The notes below the pieces were generated by a model that saw nothing but the letters and a program-made list of their open reading frames with translations, was not told where the DNA came from and did not search any database. A stretch of 32,080 nucleotides of DNA from Gammaproteobacteria bacterium (GTDB taxonomy: Bacteria > Pseudomonadota > Gammaproteobacteria > Steroidobacterales > Steroidobacteraceae), in contig RFOD01000026.1 of NCBI GenBank assembly GCA_009926865.1, positions 1 through 32,080 of the forward strand. The letters are read 5' to 3'. The translations under genes were made by a program, and so were the position numbers. Each line of letters opens with the position of its first letter. The first letter of the stretch is position 1. Shown piece by piece: positions 24,763 to 32,080 of the stretch.

Positions 24763-26079
24763 ATGGCTCGCATCGCCATCGTCGGTAGCGGAATTGCCGG
24801 TCTCACCAGCGCTTGGCATCTACACCGACATCACGACATCGCGCTCTTTGAAGCAAACGACTACGTAGGCGGCCATACGGCGACCGTCGATGTGGAGTAT
24901 GGCGGTCAGCACTACGCGATCGATACCGGCTTCATCGTATTCAATGATTGGACCTATCCCAACTTCATCTCGCTTCTTGAGGCCATCGGTGCTCGCTGGC
25001 AATGGTCCAATATGAGTTTTTCGTTGCGCTGCGAGCGCACGGGCCTTGAGTACAACGGCACCTCCCTAAACTCGCTCTTCGCGCAGCGTAGTAACCTACT
25101 TAATCCCGCGTTTTTGCGTATGCTCGTGGATATCCTGCGCTTCAATACGCGTAGCCGTGCGCTACTGGAGGACACCCGTTTTGAAACGCTGACGCTCGGT
25201 GAATATCTACGCGCTAGCGGCTATTCTCGCGCGTTCATCGAGCGTTATGTGATTCCCATGGGTCGCGCGATTTGGTCCGCCACAGGCTCTGGCATGCTGG
25301 AGTTCCCCGCACGCTTTTTTGTGGATTTTTTTGATCGCCACGGCTTTTTGAATATTAATGATCGCCCGACCTGGCGCACGATCTGCGGCGGCTCTCGCGA
25401 GTACGCTCGTAAACTGATCGCACCGTTTACAGAAAAGATTCGTCTTAACACACCCGTCAAGGCAGTCACTCGATTAGAGGATGGTCGGGTACGCCTACAG
25501 AGCGAGGGGCCAGAGGGTCAAAGTGATGAATACTTTGATCGCGTGTTCTTCGCCTGTCATAGCGATCAAGCCCTATCAATGCTGACCGACGCAACCGCCT
25601 TGGAGCGGGACGTGCTCGGGGCCTTTCCGTATCAACTGAACGATGCGACGCTACACACCGATGAGCGTGTACTGCCACGCACACCGCTCGCCCGAGCCGC
25701 CTGGAACTACCATCTGCTAGATCCCGATACGGAGCGCGTCGCACTCACCTATGACATGAACGTGCTGCAGTCGATTGAGGCGCCCGTACGCTTTTTGGTG
25801 ACTCTGAATCGAGAATCCGACATCGACCCTGCGCAGATTCTCGGTCGCTATCGTTATCACCACCCGGTTTACACCCCTGCTGCCGTCCGTGCGCAGCAAC
25901 AACGCGAAGCGCTCAATCGGGGTAGCAGCTACTTTTGTGGAGCCTACTGGCGTTACGGATTTCATGAGGACGGCGTCGTGAGCGCGTTATGGGCGCTCAC
26001 CGATCACGCCACCCAGCACGGACTGACACCCCCGCCGGCACCCCTATTGGCGCCGGTGAGACGTAGCCTGCATCGATAA
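24763..26079 (+). CDS. FAD-dependent amine-oxidase-like protein (COG2907 type)
   Basis: 438 residues. The N-terminus ARIAIVGSGIAGLTSAWHLH is an FAD-binding Rossmann loop followed by the acidic FEANDYVGGHTATVD ribose-binding segment. YAIDTGFIVFNDWTYPNF and GMLEFPARFFVDFFDRHGF are characteristic of the COG2907 flavoproteins that sit with DUF1365 and cyclopropane-synthase-like genes in many proteobacteria. It is often annotated as NAD/FAD-binding protein or amine oxidase; a lipid desaturase or oxidase role is more likely from context. It starts five bases after the desaturase and ends ten bases before the DUF1365 gene. The chemistry is not established from sequence. Confidence 0.9.
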   Translation: MARIAIVGSGIAGLTSAWHLHRHHDIALFEANDYVGGHTATVDVEYGGQHYAIDTGFIVFNDWTYPNFISLLEAIGARWQWSNMSFSLRCERTGLEYNGTSLNSLFAQRSNLLNPAFLRMLVDILRFNTRSRALLEDTRFETLTLGEYLRASGYSRAFIERYVIPMGRAIWSATGSGMLEFPARFFVDFFDRHGFLNINDRPTWRTICGGSREYARKLIAPFTEKIRLNTPVKAVTRLEDGRVRLQSEGPEGQSDEYFDRVFFACHSDQALSMLTDATALERDVLGAFPYQLNDATLHTDERVLPRTPLARAAWNYHLLDPDTERVALTYDMNVLQSIEAPVRFLVTLNRESDIDPAQILGRYRYHHPVYTPAAVRAQQQREALNRGSSYFCGAYWRYGFHEDGVVSALWALTDHATQHGLTPPPAPLLAPVRRSLHR

Positions 26080-26089
26080 GCCCGCTGCA

Positions 26090-26851
26090 ATGAAAAGCTG
26101 CCTCTACGAAGGGTTCATCCGCCACCGACGCTTCACACCACGCGTCAATGATTTTCGGTACCAACTTTTTTTGATGTATCTCGACTTATCTGAGTTGCCT
26201 CAATTATTCGATAAGTACTGGTTTTGGTCCGCACGGCGCCCAGCCCTCGCATGGTTTCGAAGAGCCGATTTTCTCGGTGACCCCTCCCAATCGCTCGATA
26301 CGGCAGTGCGCGATCGAATCGAAACGGAATTTGGGGTACGACCGAGCGGACCTATTCGATTACTCACCCATATCCGCTACTTTGGCTACAACTTTAACCC
26401 CGTCAATTTTTACTACGTTTTTGACGAGGCGGACACAGCGCTTGAATATGTGGTCGCGGAGATCACCAATACACCCTGGGATGAGCGTCATGCCTACGTG
26501 CTCCGCCTGGCCGATGCAGAAGCCGTCGGTGCGCAGGTAAAGCGCTGGCAGTTTGATAAGGCTTTTCACGTGTCACCGTTTTTGCCCATGGACATGCGTT
26601 ACGACTGGCGGTTTACGGCTCCGAGCTCCTCGCTCGCCGTCCACATGGAAAACTCGCAAAATGGACAGCGAGTCTTCGATGCAACACTCACCTTGAGTCA
26701 AGTACCGCTTACCAGCTACGCTTTGGCGCGAGCCTTGTTAGCCTTTCCGTTGATGACGGTCAAAGTCAGTGCACTGATCTACTGGCAGGCGCTCAAGCTA
26801 TGGCTCAAACGAACACCTTTTTTTACTCATCCGGACAAACAACCCCAATAA
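26090..26851 (+). CDS. DUF1365 family protein
   Basis: 253 residues matching the DUF1365 family: CLYEGFIRHRRFTPRVNDFR at the start, then LLTHIRYFGYNFNPVNFYYV and VVAEITNTPWDERHAYVL, and the KAFHVSPFLPMDMRYDWRF block. A hydrophobic C-terminal helix may tether it to the membrane. The function is unknown; the family is almost always encoded between a COG2907 flavoprotein and a CFA-synthase-like methylase, as here, implying a role in fatty-acyl modification. It begins ten bases after the preceding stop. Confidence 0.92.
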   Translation: MKSCLYEGFIRHRRFTPRVNDFRYQLFLMYLDLSELPQLFDKYWFWSARRPALAWFRRADFLGDPSQSLDTAVRDRIETEFGVRPSGPIRLLTHIRYFGYNFNPVNFYYVFDEADTALEYVVAEITNTPWDERHAYVLRLADAEAVGAQVKRWQFDKAFHVSPFLPMDMRYDWRFTAPSSSLAVHMENSQNGQRVFDATLTLSQVPLTSYALARALLAFPLMTVKVSALIYWQALKLWLKRTPFFTHPDKQPQ

Positions 26852-26906
26852 GCACCCCGATAAGCTCTGATGTGATCCCGCTCTGTCTGCCCCTTGTGAT
26901 CCCCCT

Positions 26907-28226
26907 ATGAGTCGAGAACCGCTAACGAAATCATCCATCATTCCTCTCGACTCGGGCTCGGTGGCCGATGTCGTCTCGCGGTTGGGGACGCCGAGCGCGC
27001 TGGCCCGTCTGGGTCGTCACCTCCTACTCAAACAATTTGAGCAGTTACGTGAGGGGGAATTACACCTCGTCGAAGCCGATGGCCAACATCATCGATTTGG
27101 CGCGCGCACAGCGCGTCTCGACGTCTCGGTCACCCTGCGCGTCCATCACCCACAGCTATTCGCCGATGCGGCCTTCGGGGGTACCGTCGGTGCCGGCGAG
27201 GCGTACATTCGTGGGCTATGGCAGTGCGATGATCTGACCAACCTAATCCGACTCTTTGTCGCTAATCGCGATGTCATGGACGGTCTCGATCGTCGCTGGG
27301 CCCTGATCAGTCGGCCTTTTCTGAAACTTTTTCATTTCTGGCATCGCAATAGCCGCCAAGGGAGCGCGCGTAATATCGCCGCGCACTACGATTTGGGTAA
27401 TGCGCTCTATGAATTGATGCTAGATCCCACCATGGCTTACTCCTGCGGAATTTTCGACGACGAGCAAAGCACGCTGGAACAGGCGTCGATCGCCAAGTTC
27501 GATGCGGTGTGTCGCAAGTTACGCCTGCAGCCTGGGGACTCAGTCGTGGAGATCGGCACGGGCTGGGGTGGGCTCGCCATTCACGCGGCACAGCACTATG
27601 GCGCCAAGGTCACGACCACCACCATCTCGCGTGAGCAACATGACTATGCTCGCGAACAAATCGATCGCTTAGGGCTACACGATCGCATCACTTTGCTGCT
27701 CGAAGATTATCGCGACTTACGCGGGCAATTCGATAAGGCCATGTCGATTGAGATGATCGAAGCAGTCGGTGCCGAATACTTAGATACCTATCTCAAAAAA
27801 TGCTCGCAGTTATTAGCACCCCATGGGGCGATGCTACTGCAAGCGATCACCATCCAAGATCAGTTCTACGAACAAGCGCGTAAATCCGTCGATTACATAC
27901 AACGCTTTATTTTCCCAGGCAGTTTCATTCCGAGCGTCACGACGATTGCCGAGTCACTCACGCGGACGACCGACCTCAAAATCTCCCACTTGGAAGATAT
28001 CGGACCGCATTACGCGCGAACCTTGCGCGAGTGGCGACATAACTTCATGGGACAGCTCGATCGGGTGCGTGAACTAGGCTATCCCGACAGCTTTATCCGT
28101 TTGTGGGAGTACTATCTATGCTACTGCGAGGGTGGCTTTGCAGAGCGGCAACTCGGTGATGTGCAAATATTGCTGACTAAACCGGATTGTCGCTTACCCG
28201 CGATTGCCTGGACCGCTAGGTCATGA
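26907..28226 (+). CDS. cyclopropane-fatty-acyl-phospholipid synthase-like methyltransferase
   Basis: 439 residues. An N-terminal lipid-binding region (to about 140) precedes a SAM-methyltransferase domain: HYDLGNALYELMLDPTMAYS, the CFA hallmark SCGIF, motif I VVEIGTGWGGLAIHAA, then MSIEMIEAVGAEYLDTY and YIQRFIFPGSFIPSV. CFA synthases transfer a methylene from SAM to a cis double bond of membrane phospholipids. The sequence QAITIQDQFYE replaces the HTI-type segment of the E. coli enzyme, as in the CFA-like subgroup, so methylation without ring closure is possible. Its TGA overlaps the next gene's ATG (ATGA). Confidence 0.93.
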   Translation: MSREPLTKSSIIPLDSGSVADVVSRLGTPSALARLGRHLLLKQFEQLREGELHLVEADGQHHRFGARTARLDVSVTLRVHHPQLFADAAFGGTVGAGEAYIRGLWQCDDLTNLIRLFVANRDVMDGLDRRWALISRPFLKLFHFWHRNSRQGSARNIAAHYDLGNALYELMLDPTMAYSCGIFDDEQSTLEQASIAKFDAVCRKLRLQPGDSVVEIGTGWGGLAIHAAQHYGAKVTTTTISREQHDYAREQIDRLGLHDRITLLLEDYRDLRGQFDKAMSIEMIEAVGAEYLDTYLKKCSQLLAPHGAMLLQAITIQDQFYEQARKSVDYIQRFIFPGSFIPSVTTIAESLTRTTDLKISHLEDIGPHYARTLREWRHNFMGQLDRVRELGYPDSFIRLWEYYLCYCEGGFAERQLGDVQILLTKPDCRLPAIAWTARS

Positions 28227-29650
28227 TGCGCGAGGGACCCAGCAGCGCGCTTGGTCAACTACAACAAAGATTTGGCGCGGATCTTATTGTCACCGATCCC
28301 GCGCAACTCGCCGTCGTCTCGGTCGATCATCGCCAACTCTATCGCGGTCAAGCGCTCGCGCTCGCCTTACCGCGCACGGTGGAAGACGTTAGCGCTTTAC
28401 TGGCCCTATGCAATGCGCTGCGTATCGCAGTCGTCCCACAAGGCGGTAACACGAGCTATTGTGGGGGCGCGACCCCCGATGCGAGTGGCCAACAATTAGT
28501 AATATCGCTACGTAGGCTCAATCGCATTCGATCGGTTGAGCCCGAAAATGATTCTTTGGTCGCCGAGGCGGGCTGTATCCTCGCCGACGTACAACGCGCA
28601 GCCGAAGAGGCGGGCCGCTTTTTTCCGCTCAGCCTCGGCTCTGAAGGCAGCTGTCAGATTGGGGGTAATCTTTCGACTAATGCGGGCGGACTGAATGTCC
28701 TTCGTTACGGAATGACCCGTGACCTCGTGCTGGGGCTCGAGGTCGTGCTCGCCGATGGCCGCGTGCTCTCGACTCTCAGTCGCTTACGTAAAGACAATAC
28801 GGGTTACGACCTCAAACATGTGTTCATTGGCGCCGAGGGCACGCTCGGCGTTATCACCGCCGCAAGCCTCAAACTCTTTCCGCCGCCCGCCTTTGCCGCC
28901 ACCGCACTGGTCGCCGTGCAGTCGGTCGATGCCGCGATTGAACTTCTCATGCAGGTCAAGCACGACTCGGCAGGTCAGGTGAGTTCGTTTGAGCTGATTC
29001 CGCGCAGTGCGCTCGAGTTGGTCCAGCAATATGTTGAAGCTGCGGAGATACCGCTCGCACTTGAGTCGGACTGGTATGTACTCATTGAGATTACGAGCTC
29101 GCAAGCCGCGTATCGCATCACCGAGATCTTAGAGCAAGGTCTCTCGCGGGCCATGGAGCAAGCGTGGATCACCGATGCTGTCATCGCGCAGTCTGAGCGC
29201 GAGCGGCAGAATCTTTGGTATCTGCGTGAGCACATTCCGGAAGCGCAACGACGCCGAGGCGAGAGCCTCAAGCATGATGTCTCGATCAGCATCGATCGCT
29301 TAGCCGCATTCTTGCGACAAGCCGCTGACTGGGTTGCCCAAAACGTTCCCGAAGCCCATCTCATTTGTTACGGCCACGCAGGCGATGGCAATCTCCACTT
29401 TAACTTGAGCCAGGCACCGGGCAGCGCTACTGGAGCCCTCCTCGCTCAACAAGATCGCGTTAAACGGGCGATCCACGATCTCGTTCAAAGCTTTGATGGC
29501 AGCTTTAGCGCCGAGCATGGTATTGGTCAACTCAAGGTGACCGAACTCGAGCGCTATAGTTCGCCGTTAGAACTTGAGTTGATGCGGCAAATCAAACGTG
29601 GCTTTGACCCTAATCATATTTTAAATCCCGGCAAGGTCCTGAATGTCTGA
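28223..29650 (+). CDS. GlcD/D-lactate-dehydrogenase-type FAD-binding oxidoreductase
   Basis: 475 residues of the FAD-linked oxidase (PCMH/VAO) superfamily. The N-terminal FAD-binding half has VPQGGNTSYCGGATPD, the PLSLGSEGSCQIGGNLSTNA block and FIGAEGTLGVITAASLKLFP. The C-terminal half has LKHDVSISIDRLAAFL, YGHAGDGNLHFN and FSAEHGIGQLK, where the histidines line the substrate/metal site, ending FDPNHILNPGKVL. Such enzymes oxidise D-lactate, glycolate or D-2-hydroxyglutarate. The adjacent glyoxalase I makes D-lactate the attractive guess, through the methylglyoxal route. The ATG overlaps the upstream stop (ATGA), and its own 3' end overlaps the next gene by eight bases. Confidence 0.92.
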   Translation: MMREGPSSALGQLQQRFGADLIVTDPAQLAVVSVDHRQLYRGQALALALPRTVEDVSALLALCNALRIAVVPQGGNTSYCGGATPDASGQQLVISLRRLNRIRSVEPENDSLVAEAGCILADVQRAAEEAGRFFPLSLGSEGSCQIGGNLSTNAGGLNVLRYGMTRDLVLGLEVVLADGRVLSTLSRLRKDNTGYDLKHVFIGAEGTLGVITAASLKLFPPPAFAATALVAVQSVDAAIELLMQVKHDSAGQVSSFELIPRSALELVQQYVEAAEIPLALESDWYVLIEITSSQAAYRITEILEQGLSRAMEQAWITDAVIAQSERERQNLWYLREHIPEAQRRRGESLKHDVSISIDRLAAFLRQAADWVAQNVPEAHLICYGHAGDGNLHFNLSQAPGSATGALLAQQDRVKRAIHDLVQSFDGSFSAEHGIGQLKVTELERYSSPLELELMRQIKRGFDPNHILNPGKVLNV

Positions 29651-30023
29651 ATGCACACTATTGCACGCGATGCTCCCGGTGAGCGATCTCGAGCGCTCTT
29701 TAGCGTTTTATGCTGAATTCTTTGGCTTTTACGAAATTCGGCGTATCGAGCTTGAGCAGCCCAGCCGAACGCTGGTGTTTATTGGCGCGGCGTCTGCAGA
29801 TCCCGGGGCGATGCAGCTTGAGCTCTGGCACGAGCCAGGGCAGAGCGTGCGCCCGATAAGCGGGCATGTCGGCATTGGCGTTAACGATATTGCCGAGCGC
29901 CTCGCGCAGCTACGCGCCGCGGGTGTACCCGTATTACAAGAGGCTGCCGCGTTACGACCCGGGGGTCGTATCATTGCCCTCGTTACAGATCCCGATGGCC
30001 ACGAAATCGAATTACTCTCATGA
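29643..30023 (+). CDS. gloA: glyoxalase I (lactoylglutathione lyase), VOC family
   Basis: 126 residues, slightly shorter than E. coli GloA (135). The paired beta-alpha-beta-beta-beta modules carry all four metal ligands at family spacing: His8 (LLHAML), Glu60 (MQLELW), His75 (SGHVGIGV) and Glu123 (HEIELLS). LVTDPDGHEIEL is the C-terminal signature. The enzyme isomerises the methylglyoxal-glutathione hemithioacetal to S-lactoylglutathione; a GloB hydrolase is not in this window. The gene overlaps the GlcD-type dehydrogenase by eight bases and the MFS gene by ATGA, so all three are co-translated. Other VOC activities are possible, but the ligand set favours GloA. Confidence 0.87.
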   Translation: MSECTLLHAMLPVSDLERSLAFYAEFFGFYEIRRIELEQPSRTLVFIGAASADPGAMQLELWHEPGQSVRPISGHVGIGVNDIAERLAQLRAAGVPVLQEAAALRPGGRIIALVTDPDGHEIELLS

Positions 30024-31405
30024 CTGAAGCGAATCCAAACACCCCCATGAGTGCGACAAGTCAGGTGAGCGCGAGCGCTCCCGATGCCAGCGAGCCGGCG
30101 TGGCCGCGACCCGCGATCGCCTGGTACATGGTGATCGTGCTGATGCTGGCTTATATTTTGTCGTTCATTGACCGGGTCGTCATTGGTTTACTCGTCGGCC
30201 CGATTCGAGCAGATCTTGGTATCAGCGAGACCCAAATGAGTTTGCTCTATGGTCTCGTATTCGCGGTCTTTTATACGGGCGTGGGTGTGCCGATCGCCTG
30301 GGCGATCGACCGCTATAACCGGCGTAATATCATCGCAGCCGGCGTCGCCCTATGGAGTGGCATGACCGCACTCTGTGGGGTCGCACGCGGCTTTGTGGAG
30401 ATCGCGCTCGCACGGATTGGGGTCGCCGTTGGCGAAGCGGTGCTCTCACCGGCCACCTATTCCATGGCGGGCGACAGTTTTCCCGAGCAACGACTCGGAC
30501 GAGCGCTCTCCGTGTTTGTGATTGGCTTGCCGCTCGGCGTGGGTCTTGCGCTCATCATTGGGGGTGCGGTCATCCAGTTTGTCTCGGCTTCGCCCGAGTA
30601 CACCCTGCCCTTCATCGGAACGATTCGCGCCTGGCAGCTCACTTTCTTAGTGGTGGGCATTCCAGGGCTCATGCTCGCCCTGTGGATTATGACGCTGCCT
30701 GAACCTACACGGCGACGTAAAACCGGCGAAGTCGAGCAAGCCTCCATCCCCGTGACCATCCGCTTCATGCTCGCGCGTTGGCGCGCCTATGGTGCACTGA
30801 TCTTAGGGTTCTCGGTTCTCGGCATGGTGCTCAATGTGATTCAAATCTGGGGCGTTCAATATTTTGTTCGGGAACTACAAGTACCCCTTGCCGATGCTGG
30901 GATGCGTGTGGGACTTGCGATCGGGATCTTTGGCACGCTCGGCGTGCTGTCGGGCGGTTGGCTCACAGACCGTTGGCGCGAGCAGGGTCATCGCGATGCA
31001 GCGATGCGAGTAGGGTTAACCGCCGCCGTGGGACTCATCCCCTTTGCGGCGACGTGCACGCTACTGGGCAACCTCACCTGGTCGACGATATTTTTGATCC
31101 CGATCGGTTTCTTTACTGCGTTTGCTTTCGGTGCCGGTGCGACAGGGCTCGTCATCCTGACCCCTGCGCGTATGCGAGCCCAAGCCTCGGCCATTTATTT
31201 ATTGTTTGTGAATCTCATTGGTATCGGACTGGCGCCCTATATCACCGCCGCTCTCACGCAGTATGTGTTCGCGGATGATCTGGCGGTCGGTCGCAGTAGC
31301 GCGATTGTAGCGGGGGGTGCGGCGGTGCTCGCCGCGGGGCTCTTTCGTTGGGGCTTACCGCATTTTCGGAGTGAGCTCATCGCTATGGACACGCGTCGCT
31401 CGTGA
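30020..31405 (+). CDS. MFS transporter, spinster-like
   Basis: 461 residues, a ~35-residue soluble N-terminal tail followed by 12 predicted membrane helices. LMLAYILSFIDRVVIGLLVG, the motif-A-like AIDRYNRRNII and GVAVGEAVLSPATYSMAGD resemble spinster-type MFS carriers (sphingolipid/lysolipid-like transport in eukaryotes; uncertain in bacteria). A cytosolic loop near residues 230-245 separates the halves. The ATG overlaps the glyoxalase stop and the TGA overlaps the next GTG, so it is embedded in the operon. The substrate might be an organic acid or lipid product of the neighbouring genes; sequence does not decide. Confidence 0.9.
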   Translation: MTEANPNTPMSATSQVSASAPDASEPAWPRPAIAWYMVIVLMLAYILSFIDRVVIGLLVGPIRADLGISETQMSLLYGLVFAVFYTGVGVPIAWAIDRYNRRNIIAAGVALWSGMTALCGVARGFVEIALARIGVAVGEAVLSPATYSMAGDSFPEQRLGRALSVFVIGLPLGVGLALIIGGAVIQFVSASPEYTLPFIGTIRAWQLTFLVVGIPGLMLALWIMTLPEPTRRRKTGEVEQASIPVTIRFMLARWRAYGALILGFSVLGMVLNVIQIWGVQYFVRELQVPLADAGMRVGLAIGIFGTLGVLSGGWLTDRWREQGHRDAAMRVGLTAAVGLIPFAATCTLLGNLTWSTIFLIPIGFFTAFAFGAGATGLVILTPARMRAQASAIYLLFVNLIGIGLAPYITAALTQYVFADDLAVGRSSAIVAGGAAVLAAGLFRWGLPHFRSELIAMDTRRS

Positions 31406-32080
31406 GCTTATCTCAAGCGGGAACGCGAGCGTCATCGACAGCACCCGGCGCCTGCGTCGGCGGCCTGCATGAGGTGGTGGTGGGTGTACGCGACTTAGAA
31501 GCGAGCCTCGCGTACTTCGCAGCCTATGGCTGCTACCCGCTTGAGCACGGCTCACTGAGTGCGGAGCACGCTGAGAAACTCTACGGGGTGCGTAGCGCCG
31601 TCCACTCGGTACGTTTGGGTCACCTCGACTCCGACCACGGTTTGATTCAACTGGCTTGCTGGGAGCAGCCACTGAATGCGGGGCTCGGTGTGACCGCCAA
31701 TCTACGGGCCTCAGGCTCACGCTGGGGCGTGCGACTCACCGAGAGCGTCATGAATCTCGTTAATCACGCAGAACGATCGCGCGCGGCGGGTGAGATCCTC
31801 ACCCTGCTCCCCCCGCAGTTGGCGGTAATCGGCGAAGTGAGCGGCGAGCACGCTGCCAAAGCATTCAAGGACCCCATCGTCGGTGTGCGTGAGATGGTGC
31901 TGCTACAGCCAGAGTATCGACAGGTTTTCTTTGAGCGCTTCAACTATGCCAGCCCCCGCTACGGACAGATTGACCCCCAAAGCCTACTGAAAACCAGTCA
32001 GCACACCCATTGCGGCCTCATGATTGCCGACGATGACCCGCACATCCTCGATTTCTACGACGAGATTTTGGGGTTGCAGC
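31402..32080 (+). CDS. tandem VOC-domain protein, 3' end outside window
   Basis: An open frame from a GTG overlapping the MFS stop (GTGA) runs 226 codons to the right edge without a stop. After a short Ser/Ala-rich leader, GGLHEVVVGVRDLEASLAYF begins one vicinal-oxygen-chelate module; IVGVREMVLLQPEYRQVFFE begins another strand, and HTHCGLMIADDDPHILDFYD near the edge starts a second full VOC module. It is thus at least a two-module protein such as an extradiol dioxygenase or glyoxalase-like protein. The histidine in GLHEVV is the usual first metal ligand, and HTHCG carries a candidate in the next module. The activity is unknown. The GTG overlap with the upstream gene fixes the start. Confidence 0.8.
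   Translation, partial: MSLSQAGTRASSTAPGACVGGLHEVVVGVRDLEASLAYFAAYGCYPLEHGSLSAEHAEKLYGVRSAVHSVRLGHLDSDHGLIQLACWEQPLNAGLGVTANLRASGSRWGVRLTESVMNLVNHAERSRAAGEILTLLPPQLAVIGEVSGEHAAKAFKDPIVGVREMVLLQPEYRQVFFERFNYASPRYGQIDPQSLLKTSQHTHCGLMIADDDPHILDFYDEILGLQ

Overview
The window is a dense, high-GC bacterial chromosome segment. It probably comes from a gammaproteobacterium: gene content (proBA, htpX, NnrU, the DUF6763-like acidic protein, a CCA-encoding tRNA-Arg) fits that group, but I cannot name the genus. Nearly all DNA is coding. No stretch longer than about 200 bp lacks a gene, and I see no insertion sequence, integrase, phage gene or CRISPR array.

Left arm (1-8884, all minus strand). A tRNA-Arg(TCG) is followed by a tightly spaced five-gene set: an oligopeptide-type solute-binding protein, a SAM methyltransferase, an old-yellow-enzyme/TMADH-like flavoprotein, an MFS exporter and a second, paralogous solute-binding protein. 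No ABC permease or ATPase accompanies the two binding proteins. A NnrU-like membrane protein and the start of a glutathione peroxidase follow. The substrate of this set is unknown.

Molybdenum cofactor block (9447-14644, plus strand). moeA, moaA, moaC, a MobA-MoaD fusion and a MoaE-MoeB-rhodanese fusion overlap or abut each other. Five genes therefore cover seven Moco functions plus a sulfur-transfer domain. The block appears to start from a leaderless promoter inside a perfect inverted repeat. Convergent to it lies proB-proA (minus strand).

Central region (17197-23628, plus strand). A very acidic small protein is coupled to a VIT1/CCC1 metal transporter with a ferritin-like N-terminus. Next comes the most unusual locus: a molybdenum enzyme whose catalytic part closely resembles the large subunit of pyrogallol-phloroglucinol transhydroxylase but carries an extra N-terminal SCP2-like lipid-binding domain. 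Its iron-sulfur/beta-domain partner lacks several cluster cysteines. The nearby Moco genes presumably supply this enzyme. htpX follows.

Right arm (23774-32080, plus strand). A lipid-modification set (acyl desaturase, COG2907-type FAD protein, DUF1365 protein, cyclopropane-fatty-acid-synthase-like methylase) runs by short gaps and ATGA-type overlaps into a GlcD-type flavin dehydrogenase, a glyoxalase I, a spinster-like MFS transporter and a two-module VOC protein cut by the window edge. This looks like one long operon combining membrane-lipid modification with methylglyoxal/2-hydroxyacid metabolism.
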